From NCBI GenBank assembly GCA_036245805.1, contig BTRK01000006.1:49965257-50029256 (forward strand): a stretch of 64,000 nt of DNA, in the 5' to 3' direction. A program made the position numbers and the translations under genes. The stretch comes from Pristionchus mayeri (lineage: Eukaryota > Nematoda > Chromadorea > Rhabditida > Neodiplogasteridae). The notes beneath the pieces are model-generated. The model searched no databases. It saw only the letters and a list, made by a program, of their open reading frames with translations, and was not told where the DNA came from. Shown piece by piece: positions 1 to 9,327 of this stretch (its first letter is position 1; each line of letters opens with the position of its first letter).

Positions 1-261
1 TCCTTGTAGGAGCTTGCGCTAGAGCACAGAGCTCATGATTGAACCATTTAACCCTTTCCACCTTCACCGATTTTGTCATCTTGAAACAAGATAAAGCTAC
101 TACTCTAGCACAGAGCTGACACATCCATGACTGTGCATCGGTTGGCATCCGTATGTGCCGTTTGTCGAGTGTCTCCCAAACAGTTCTGTCGATGATCAAT
201 GAGTCTTAGCAATGAGTGATAGGCGTGCGACGATGATACCGTTGGCATTAAAGTGTACACC

Positions 262-275
262 GGGGGGGGGGGGGG
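262..275. repeat. Poly-G tract (14 G)
   Basis: An uninterrupted run of 14 G on the + strand, inside copy 1 of the tandem duplication. Copy 2 has no such tract at the matching place, so it arose or expanded after the duplication. Similar tracts occur at 10430, 26346, 35979, 38662 and 38845. Confidence 0.95.
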
Positions 276-370
276 ATTGAGGGAAGATTGTGAGATCAGT
301 ATGGTCATCAGCGCGAAACTATAATTGAAAGAAATAACAGGTTTCATACCGAATTTTCTAAATTCGGTAA

Positions 371-622
371 TCAGAGGAGAATGTACAGAAAAAACCGTTC
401 CTGCGAAAATGAATAAAAGGATAGCTCAGATGAAACTGAGAACTATCGCTAGGAAGTTGTGCAGCCTCAGAATCCTGCGGAACCGAGGACTTCGGACATC
501 TCAAAGATGACGGGCTTCTGAATCTCACTTACTGGTTCCCCGTTGTAGTAGTGCTCTCTCGTGTAGCGCGCGCCGGAGTTGACGGGTTTGGGACGGTCAT
601 GCCAAGCGTTATTGTTGATGTC
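371..622 (-). pseudogene. Decayed copy of the short membrane-protein gene
   Basis: This is the duplicate of exons 2 and 3 of the gene at 2680-3094. Read on the minus strand it keeps the block NSGARYTREHYYNGEP, close to NSGARYMREHYNNGEP in the intact copy. The place of the 28-nt intron holds only 15 nt, with no stop and divisible by three. Downstream the frame is broken: a TGA follows soon after, a further TGA sits where copy 2 reads a cysteine codon in the membrane segment, and a 4-nt T-rich insertion lies near the 3' end. Homology stops near 622, so exon 1 is missing. I call it a pseudogene. Confidence 0.65.
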
Positions 623-968
623 GGCGCACTAGCAGTGTATATTAGGATTGGCCAAACGATGGCGGGGAGTGAATCGCTACCCGCGTCTCTCTCGCGCATT
701 GCGAGAGCTGGGAAGGGAGTGGCGAATCGCTGCGCGGCCTCGTTTGGCCAACCCTCGTGTGGGACCCACCACTCTCGTACCTTCCCTCCGTCTCTCATGC
801 GTCTTGAGTGCAGTCTGTATTCGTTGGTTGTGTTTCTCTGCTGGAATGGCCATCATCACTTCGCCTCCTGTCTCGTTTTCCCTCCACGTGGATTGTTTTT
901 TATTCGTCGGTCTGTCTCTTTTCTCTCTCCCTTGTCTCCACCGCTTTCGCAACTGACTCACTTTGCAG

Positions 969-2085
969 AAAGTCTCAAACCACGCTGTGGCTGAGCTGAG
1001 AGGCGAGGGCGTCTACGGTGTCGTGCATATTCACCATGTGCCAAATTTTTGTTTATTTTCACACTTTTCATTACAAAAAAATCGAAAAGTTTGCTTGGTG
1101 CAATATGAATAAGTCCCTATATGCAGGCGAACATTTCCGTCCCCCCTGTGCTCAAGGGAGAGATCTCCGGCCTCGCGCCCGGTCTCCACGGCTTCACCAT
1201 CCACAAGTACGGCGACACCACCAATGACTGCACCTCCGTAGGCCCGCATTATGATTTCTTCGCAGACAAACATGCCGGACTCAAGGTCAGTGTGGTTCCG
1301 AACCTGGTACTGAACCTATATCTACTGGACATACCGAACCTATTCTACCAGAACATACTGAACCTAACAAATCCTATTATTGGGCGCTGTTGCGGAATTC
1401 TCCGGAGCTTCAGAGTGTAGACTTTAAATAGAGAGAAATAAGGCTGGTCGTTATGAGAACCTTATCATTCTGAAAGCAGGAGGAGTACCGTCACTCGGGA
1501 GACCTCGGCAACATCGAGGCTGGAGCAGATGGAGTCGCTAAGTACGTTTTCATCTAACAAAAGATATTCACGTCATGCATACCCAGTTACTAACTCCCAA
1601 ACTTCGTATTTATCCACGCTCGAGGCCATAAGAGTTAACAACATTTGGCATTCCATGTTGTTCCCATTTACGTTGTCACTAAAGACGCAGCGAGGGAAAC
1701 GACGCAAGAGATAATTCGAATTACGCCCAATCTTCTCAGAATTTTCGCACGATTCACCTATTCAAATGCCTAATATTAGATTATTCTGAGCGAAATTTTC
1801 CGCAGGTTCGAGATTATCGATAGCCTCGTTCCCATTTATGGACAATACTCGGTCATCGGTCGCTCGCTCGTCGTTCACGCCGGCGAGGACGATCTCGGTA
1901 CGCTACCTGATCCCTGATCCCTGACACCTTGATACCGTAATCCTGATACCGTACCCAGGAGCCAATCAATAAATCGATAATCAGGTCGCGGCACCTGCGA
2001 CAAGGAGGAGGAGTCGCTGAAGACGGGAAATGCAGGAGCCCCCGTTGCATGCGGAGTCATCGCTGTTGCTGCGCCCACTGACTGA
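969..2085 (+). CDS. Cu/Zn superoxide dismutase-like protein with altered active site
   Basis: Five exons with matching phases: 969-1037, 1127-1285, 1480-1541, 1806-1897 and 1985-2085. The product follows the Cu/Zn SOD fold in order: strand start [15 protein letters not shown], the copper loop [10 protein letters not shown], zinc loop [13 protein letters not shown] and [18 protein letters not shown], and the end [14 protein letters not shown]. In the family the copper loop is HGFHVH and the end has Arg two residues before the Ala-Cys. Here the first copper His is Thr and the catalytic Arg is Pro. The other copper and zinc ligands (second loop His, bridging His, two zinc His, zinc Asp, last copper His) and both disulphide Cys remain. 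No ATG opens the first exon: it starts Lys-Val-Ser-Asn where C. elegans SOD-1 has Lys-Met-Ser-Asn, so the start is upstream and unseen, or lost. The exon 1 donor is weak (GTGCC). Activity as a dismutase is doubtful. A drifted paralogue or a young pseudogene are both possible. Confidence 0.85.
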
Positions 2086-2679
2086 AGCCATGCGCTAGTG
2101 TAGAGAGTTTAAGGCACAATGCTGGATGAGACCTTAGGGTGGCGATAGACAACTGATATTACACAGACGGTATTGTGGAATAGTTCTCACCCGACTTGGT
2201 TCATATTTTTTCACTTTCTCTCCACAATCGACCAACTCATTCCAAATAATCTAGTACGAGACTGCGCTAGAACTCAGCTCTCATTAATGTCCTATGTAAC
2301 CCCACGTGTAGTGCGTACACTCTCTAATTCGCTATCCCTTTCCACCTTGCTCGATTTTGTCATCTTGTAACACGATAAAGCTACTACTCCAACACATAGC
2401 TCACACATCCTCGAATGACTAGACCTCGGTCAGAATCCGAATGTGCTGTTTATTGAGTATCGCTCAAGCAGTTCTCGACGATGATCAATGAGTCTTATCA
2501 ATGAGTGATAGATGCGCAATGCGACAGTGATGCCATTGGCATTAAAGTGTACATGGATGAGGGAATGAATGCGAGATCAGAGAGGGACATCAGTGCCTAG
2601 TGTACAAGAACAGCATCGGAAAGAAATGACGGCTAAAACGGTTTCCTATCGGATTTTTTGAGTAAATTTGAGGTGAACC

Positions 2680-3094
2680 TCAGAGGAGAATGTACAGAAC
2701 CGTTCCCGCCAGTATGAATAACAGGATAGCGCAGATGAAACCCAGTAGAATGGTTCGGAATTTGTGTCGTTTAAGAATCCCGCAACAACTGTTGTCTAGC
2801 ACTTCAGGCACCTGAAAGATGACGGGCGTCTGAATCCCAAAGACGATTAGCACTCACCGGCTCCCCGTTGTTGTAGTGCTCCCTCATGTAGCGCGCGCCG
2901 GAGTTGACGGGTTCGGGTCGGTCCTGCCACGCATCATGGTTGTTGTTGATGGTGGTGGGGCGGGATACGGTAGGCGAGCCCAGCTCGGCATCATCATCGT
3001 GATCGTGCCCGACGAACTCCTTGAAAGGTCAAAGATCAACATTCTAGAAGTCGAATCTCGACGAAAAAAATTTTACCTTCGGAGCAACGGACAT
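2680..3094 (-). CDS. Short single-pass membrane protein, unknown function
   Basis: The model has three exons on the minus strand: 3094-3077, 3019-2858 and 2829-2680, giving about 109 residues. The N-terminal 60 residues are polar, with a His/Asp cluster (GHDHDDDAE) and an Asn/Pro-rich part. The end is a hydrophobic segment of about 20 residues (core LLGFICAILLFILAGTVLY) followed by the stop, which suggests a tail-anchored or single-pass protein with Cys-Cys just before the basic RHK. The last intron (2830-2857) is only 28 nt but has GTGAGT and TTCAG ends. Without removing it the frame stops before the membrane segment. More exons may lie upstream near 3508-3640, where a CAG/GTAGTG donor follows an open stretch, so the ATG used here is a minimal choice. 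I do not recognise the family. Confidence 0.5.
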
Positions 3095-3099
3095 GTCGA

Positions 3100-4186
3100 A
3101 CAGGAGTAAGAATGGGACTGCACTTTTGATTCAAGACTCTTGAATGAGATGACTACGTTTTCACGGAATTCAGGGAATGATACATCCTCTCATGTCTCTC
3201 TCTCTCTCTCGCAAGCTTTGGTCTCTTATCAATCTCAAGTGCCCTTCTTCCTTAGGCACTATTGATTAAGCCGAGTTGCTAAGAGTGTTTCCCAGGATGG
3301 GAACGTCGCTAGGACTATCGAGAGATTCGGCCAGCTCAATTACTATAGTGGAGGAAAGATATTCGAATAGGGGCGATGACGGAGGGATATCAGCCGAATA
3401 TCACAGAGTTCTTGCTACTACATTTTCACACGTAGTACAACTTGATGAGATTCGAGCGGAGCAATGAGAAACTCAGGACATAAAATTAAATTGAGGCAAT
3501 AGGCACTACCTGGGTTTCGAGTCTGTGCGTGCCGTCCCATTGCGAGTACTGGCGCTTGAACTCGCATTTTCGAGGATGTCGTGGCATATTTTTTGGCCAG
3601 GATGGGAGGAGGGAGAGTCGGGAAGGAACTTCGGAAGAGACTCGAAATTAGAGCGGATTATAGGCGCGGTTCAGAGAGTCCTTCTGCGCTTTCTCTCCAT
3701 TAGAAGAGAAAACCTGGCCAAACGAGCCAGGAGCTTGCCAGATTTGTAGTGCTAGCGTATGCTTATAGCCGAGTTGTATAATCTCCTGATTGGGATTAAT
3801 ATCGGCGATGGGTTCCATTCCAATTCATTGGGTACAATGCTGCATGAATCTTTGTGTAAATCATCCCATTGGACATTGGAGTAATTCAAGTGGAAATGGT
3901 TACGGTAGGCCGAGAATTGTAGTGTTGTTTTTGGTGTGTGCGTGCACCGAGTGCGACCGAGATTTCTGCTCAATCAGTGCACGTTTGTCATAAAGAAAAC
4001 ATTTGATGTTTCCGAGTGATTCAGCTCCCGTTCACATTCACTTCTTTGTTAATTAGTATAGTATGGATATATTTGAACGATTGTTGTTCTCTTTCTCATT
4101 TGCATTACTCAGACTGTATTTTGCTTGTTTTTCAGGGTAATATTTGACGGGTTTCACAATGGAGTGACTCAACGGAAGACATCAAA
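3100..4186. other. Intergenic stretch, no firm gene
   Basis: Between the membrane-protein gene (-) and the syntaxin gene (+). A short CT repeat lies near 3197-3212. On the minus strand 3508-3640 is open in all three frames and ends at a CAG/GTAGTG donor. It could be an upstream exon of the neighbouring minus-strand gene, but the frame cannot be decided. The TTTTTCAG at 4129-4136, 50 bases before the syntaxin start, could be a trans-splice acceptor or the end of a leader intron. Confidence 0.4.
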
Positions 4187-7100
4187 ATGGTGAAGGACAG
4201 AATGGGCGAGCTCGCTGTGAGTAATATTACGGAATATTACGCATATAAAAGTGTAGATTCTCTATTTATTTGTTTCACTAGGAGGAATTACTAACTATCC
4301 GATCTACTGACTAAGATATTACTACTTGACCTTGCTGGAGCGATAAATAACCCAATGAGGCCCAGCTTTGGAAGTAATTGTTTCTTCCTCGTTTCTATGA
4401 AAGGACTGTTTTGCGATTTCGTTCTTCAAATTTACAGCTCACTTTGTAAAACAATATATACATAATATCAAAACAATTTTTTAAGTATCTCAAATCACGA
4501 AGGCCCAATTGCAGATGGTGCGGCAGTCGCGCGGTCGAGGGAAGTCAGCGGACAGTGATGACGAATGTGATCCTGAGAAGCAGAAGATGCTCACGGCAGA
4601 GACCTGGGTCGGCATCGAGCAAGTGAGATGAGGCCTTTCTTATATAAAATGAAACGTGTACACGGCTCTAACGACAATGTGTGTTTTGCCGCAACATTGA
4701 TAAATCAGCCTTCAGTTTGATGAATGTAACGTTCATTACCATGAAAATAGTACTTGGAAAATGGAACAGGCTGTTAGTTCTGATTAAGATTTGTCTTTTT
4801 TGGAGCGCTTTGCCTGAGAAAATTATGCATTAGTTCCATCTTTTGTCGTGTTGATCACAAGCAAAAAAAAGTGCTTATTCTAACATGAACGTATATCGTG
4901 AAAGTCCCCGTTCTATGTTCCACTAAATGGCATCGTGGAGGTGCAAAGTCCCTACTCTTGCTTCTTTTTGCTCGTTAAATTTTCTCAGATTTAGCCAACT
5001 AGAAAGGAGCTTTCCGAATTCATTAAAGTGCATTGAAAGTGCCCTCGTTCGCGGAAATACGGTAGAGTGGGCGAGGCAATTTAAGAACACTGCAAAATTC
5101 AAACTAATGAGGAGTGTTAATGATGGAAAGTCTGAACTGAGCTTTTTCAGGCAATCGTTGAAAAAAATTGAATTTCGCCAACCGAGGTTCCAATGAGTAT
5201 TTTTTGCGTAGGGTTAGGAAATAGGCATCTCTAATATTCAATCGAGCATACAGTTCTCATATACATCACATCTCTTGCAGTTCCATGAACAAGTGGAGCG
5301 ATTCAAGGCGGACATGGAGAGAGTGGAGAAGGAAGTCGATGAAATCCGCGTCCTCCATGGCCGAATACTCAGTCAACCGCCGACTCCAGGTTACTCTTTG
5401 AAGCTCCACCAAACACTCGATTGATTAGCATGCAACTGCTTCATTAGGATATTTTCTTTCACAGTCTACAGAGCGCTGAATTTGAATGTTATGCAATTCA
5501 TCCGCAACTATGCAATATCTACTCCATTTTCGGAACATAAGTTCAACATTTAAAAAAAAAATACATATATTCGTAACCTTGTTCGTTCCAGCCTTGACGA
5601 ATGAAATGAACAGGAAGTCGGATGATGTCCAGCGAACGTTGCGTGCGCTCAAAGATGAAGTAATCGGTAAGTATCTGAAGTGAATGATTGGTAGGTGAAT
5701 AAAGGGGGGAGCATATTCTTTGGACTTGTCATGTAGATCTCATTAGCAAGCGAAAGTGGTCAGCTTCCAAGATTGCCTTCAAAATATTGAGTTATATCGT
5801 ATAACATTATTCATTCATTCATTCATTTATTCCGTTGGGGTAAGATTTCAAGAATGGCGAGAGTGTATACAAGAAACGGATGTCCGTCGATTGAATCGAA
5901 TCGGTTGGATGTTGCTTGGCAGCAAGGGTATGGGAGGGAGAGGGAGAATTGATCTATTGATCTAGCCAAGTGGCAATAATAGACGGGGGATAAAAAGTAT
6001 GACATTGTGAACGGATAAAACTAGAAAAAACATTATGAGAGGAACTAACACATTCTATGGGAAGAGTGTTCCAGATAGATAATGAACGAGATACAAGGGT
6101 TGAGCTAGAATTATTAGGGATAAAAGGCAACGAGATACGAAGGGGGTGGGCATTTCTGAGAGAACGGGTCAGAGGTGAACGAATAAGCAGAGATGAAACA
6201 TCGAGAGTATAGCGATTATGCATAATTGAGTGGAGGAATAATATATCAATGATAAATCTACGGCGTTCTAAAGTCATTAAATTAAGCTCATTAAGCCTAC
6301 GTTTATAAGAGAGGAATCGGGAGAAACTCGAGATCTTTGGTCCATGCCGGGACGTGGAAATTTATGTTCATCAATCGGGCCGAAAACGACGTGAATAGTA
6401 CTTCGAAACGTGCTCTTTCAAATGGCGTTGGCGACTCTGCCCACTTCGAAGACGTACCACGTCGAGAAAAAAAATTTTCTTCGAAAAACGGCCAACGCCA
6501 TTTGAAAGAGCACGTTTCGAAGTACCATTCACGTCGTTTTCGGCCCGATTGATGAGCATAAATTTCCACGTCCCGGCCTATCTCGAGTCTCTCCCGATTC
6601 CTCTCATAAGATATAGGGGGGACCGAGCAGCGCACGTACATTCTACGGGTAAAGTCACGCTGAACTCTTTCTAATTCCTTAGTAAACGCAACGCTATGGC
6701 TGGGATTCCAAATGATGGAGCAATACTCGAGATTAGGAAGGATGAAGGTAGTGTACGATTAAAGGTATAAATCGAGAGAGTTGCTACGAAAGGCTTTAAA
6801 TATGAGATTCATTTTAGAACGAGCTTTAGACACTATCTTATTAATATGGGGCGTGAAAGACTGTGAGGGGGAGAAATGCACTCCTAGAATCTCATATGTG
6901 ATAAATCCAACATTCGAATAATCATTGCAGAACTTGACAAAGAGGTCAAGCGAAGAAAAGGCCAGGAGGCCACAGCAATGAACCGAATGTACTGCGAACA
7001 GGTGTGTGTTTTTCTTAGTCATTTTAATGAATGACTATATATTTATACGGTTAAAGTGTGGACAAAACTAGCAATTTCAGGTGAAAGGTTTGACAAAGTC

Positions 7101-9327
7101 GCTCGTTCGAGTCACAGAGAGGTTCAACATCGAACAGATGGACTACAGGGAGAAGAGCAGGAGAGCGTGCATTCAGTACATGCGAGTTCGTGAGTAATCC
7201 AAGCTCTTCTTCATTCTGGAATGGTTCTCCTCATTTGATTTCTGATTTGATCTCTCATTCAGAGAGAAATCAATAATCGATTCAGGGAACATGGACCTGC
7301 CCGACGACGTCATCGACGAGGCCATTCAAGACGGCACGCTATCTGAGAAGCTTAAGGGGGTTCGTTGCTTGCTCGGCGTTCATTACTTTCCGATTGTAGG
7401 GCACTTGCTTTGAGACTTTCTTTGCGAAAATTAGCTCTGTCCTATTAGTGTTCTCCGCTCGTTATCGAAGATGAGGACGCCATTAAAAATGAGATGTAGT
7501 GACGTTTCAATTGTTCCAGGTGATTCTGGCTGTGGACGAGAAGAAAGCGCTGCTGGACGATGTGAAGCTGCGAACCGATGACATCCTGCATCTGGAAAAG
7601 TCGATGCGCGAGCTGTCCGAGATGTTCCACGACTTGCACCTACTCGTCGTCTCCCAGGTTGGCCTTTACATACTTTCTACCTCTAAGTCTTTATTCAACA
7701 AAAACTGGATTTGCCAGAAAGTCGATCGGAAAGGCAGATGGTATGTCATACGCTTTCGTGCTTGTAGGGATTTTGTATAATCTCTTTTTCTTAATCTTCA
7801 TTCAACAAAACGTTTAGTACGGGTGTAACCTGATGAGAATGTCAGACAATTGCTTGTAGGGCTTTCGTATGCCCAAGTATGTTAGGCCCAACAAGATCAT
7901 TCCGCCTCTTACCATCCCTTTTTTCCACACTCGTAGATCCATCGCGAAAACAAGGCGTAATGCGAGCATCTCGGGCCCTTAACGAGCCGCAATTTGAAGA
8001 TGATGAATCGCAAAGTTGGGGAGTAAGAACAGCAGTGCTTGTAAAATTGCCTTTGTTTGTTCCATGACGTACTCACAAGGGACACCTGCTTCCTTGTTTT
8101 TCTACTAGAGTTCGAATGTAGGATAGTCATTTTTTTATAACATGCACTCTGACGTAGATCGTAGATTGAAGAGACGAGCACCCAAAGTTCGAACTCTGCG
8201 CCCTAAAGTGAGGCTACTGTTTTTGCTACCATATCGTATCTTTTTCGCTGAAGCCCCAGGACCGTTCCTTACTTCATTTGTGACCATTGAGCTGTGCTCA
8301 TCGACGACTCCTCGAAAAACAACCGAGAAATGCCAAGAGATTATTCGACGCGTTAGCCGCCGGTGATAAGGCGTCACTGGTATTTGTGACGCTCGTAGAA
8401 TACTGTTCACAACTGAGTGGACTGTGCTATTTATAGAAAAAGTAAGTATAAAGAATAGACATGATATGGAGATGTATTTCGAAAATCAGTAATCCATCTT
8501 AATCTTTCAGGGTGAATTGCTGGAAAATATCGAGCGCAACGTCGCGAACTCCGTTGAGTACTCCGAGAAAGCCAGAGGAGACATCGTCGCTGCGCAGAAG
8601 CTGAAGCGACGAGCGCAAATTGTGAGTTATCAGAGCAAGGATGTGCAACAATTAGTTCCATTAGTATCCATTAGAGCTCTCCCGGAGAGGGTGTACTGAA
8701 TGAAGAAATAGTGGTATTGTTTCTCGAATTCTGGCAAACGTATCGTTCTTTCTGTCGGCCTGCGTACGATGCCTGAGTGTTTAGGATGATTAGATACACT
8801 AACTGTTGTCTACATCTTCCTGGACATTTTTCTTACTCTTTTCCACCTAACAATTGTTGTTTTTTTGCCAAAAAATGATGTATTTGAATGCTGATCTCTG
8901 ATAGTTACAAAATGGGCACTGTGGAGATATTATTGTTAATATCATTTCTCGAATTCTAGTTAGCAAGAAAGCCTTCCGGAAATTCGGTCTAGTCACGCAC
9001 GCAGTTCCTAGAACACTCTCACAGACCATGACAATAACCACATTTCTCTTACACTGCACTTCCATAGTGTCCATTTTCTAATTGCCATAGACCAGAAGGC
9101 AAATAGTAGACAGAAAAATTCTCTTTGAATGTAATAGAAAACGATCATTGTTAGATGGGGAAAATATTAGGTCCATGCAAATTCGAGGCATGTTGATGAA
9201 AATAAGACTAATTCACTTTTTTCAGATGAAAATCTGCATGATCATCGGTATCATTGTCGCCGTGATAATTCTGTTCATGGTTGGCAAGATGCTCTTCTGC
9301 TTCTACCTTCCCTTCCTCTGCGGATAA
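4187..9327 (+). CDS. Syntaxin (plasma-membrane Qa-SNARE)
   Basis: Ten exons with consistent phases: 4187-4216, 4515-4622, 5281-5389, 5592-5666, 6931-7001, 7081-7189, 7286-7359, 7520-7657, 8511-8621 and 9226-9327, giving 308 residues, close to the usual 290-300. The start MVKDR matches the M-x-K-D-R opening of neuronal syntaxins. The N-terminal part (FHEQVERFKADMERVEKE and following) is the Habc three-helix region. The SNARE motif begins near EKSMRELSEMFHDLHLLV, with the zero-layer Gln in VVSQGEL at the exon 8/9 junction. A basic KLKRR patch precedes the membrane anchor (MIIGIIVAVIILFMVG). A short tail with three Cys (FCFYLPFLCG) follows the anchor, which is longer than in most syntaxins. The role is vesicle fusion as the Qa-SNARE of the exocytic complex. 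It could be the unc-64 orthologue or a sister paralogue; the acidic/basic segment in exon 2 is unlike UNC-64, so I give no symbol. Confidence 0.92.
5806..6925 (-). mobile_element. 3' fragment of a non-LTR retrotransposon (reverse transcriptase)
   Basis: It lies antisense in the fourth syntaxin intron. On the minus strand the translation gives the C-terminal part of a LINE reverse transcriptase in the order seen in CR1/Jockey-like elements: LGVHFSPSQSFTPHINKI, then LPNLEYCSIIWNP, then LERVQRDFTRRM, then a palindromic insert, then KRRLNELNLMTLERRRFI and further thumb sequence to about 5955. A short repeat tail of (AATG)n type follows at 5811-5830, as expected for a LINE 3' end. An in-frame TAA sits near 6766 and the 5' part is absent, so this is a dead copy. 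The frame resumes across the 6309-6605 insert, so the insert came later. Confidence 0.85.
6309..6605. mobile_element. 297-bp palindromic element inserted in the LINE
   Basis: The ends are GAGAGGAATCGGGAGA and its reverse complement, and the two arms of roughly 130 bases pair almost throughout around an A/T-rich centre near 6470-6485. The element is flanked by ATAA at 6305-6308 and 6606-6609, a clean 4-bp target duplication. It interrupts the reverse transcriptase frame exactly. There is no transposase; this is a foldback or MITE-type non-autonomous element. The superfamily is not decided by a 4-bp duplication. Confidence 0.88.

Larger units (their letters stand above)
1..2960. repeat. Tandem duplication of about 2.3 kb
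   Basis: Bases 1 to about 625 are similar, with scattered substitutions and small indels, to bases about 2245 to 2960. Shared stretches include the GATGATCAATGAGTCTTA block (near 192 and 2479), the GGCATTAAAGTGTACA block (near 244 and 2540) and the CGCGCGCCGGAGTTGACGGG block (near 564 and 2888). The offset grows from about 2.25 to 2.32 kb, which indicates indels between copies. Copy 2 lies directly 3' of the SOD-like gene. Copy 1 therefore probably lies 3' of another SOD-like copy just outside the window. That last step is inference. Confidence 0.85.
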
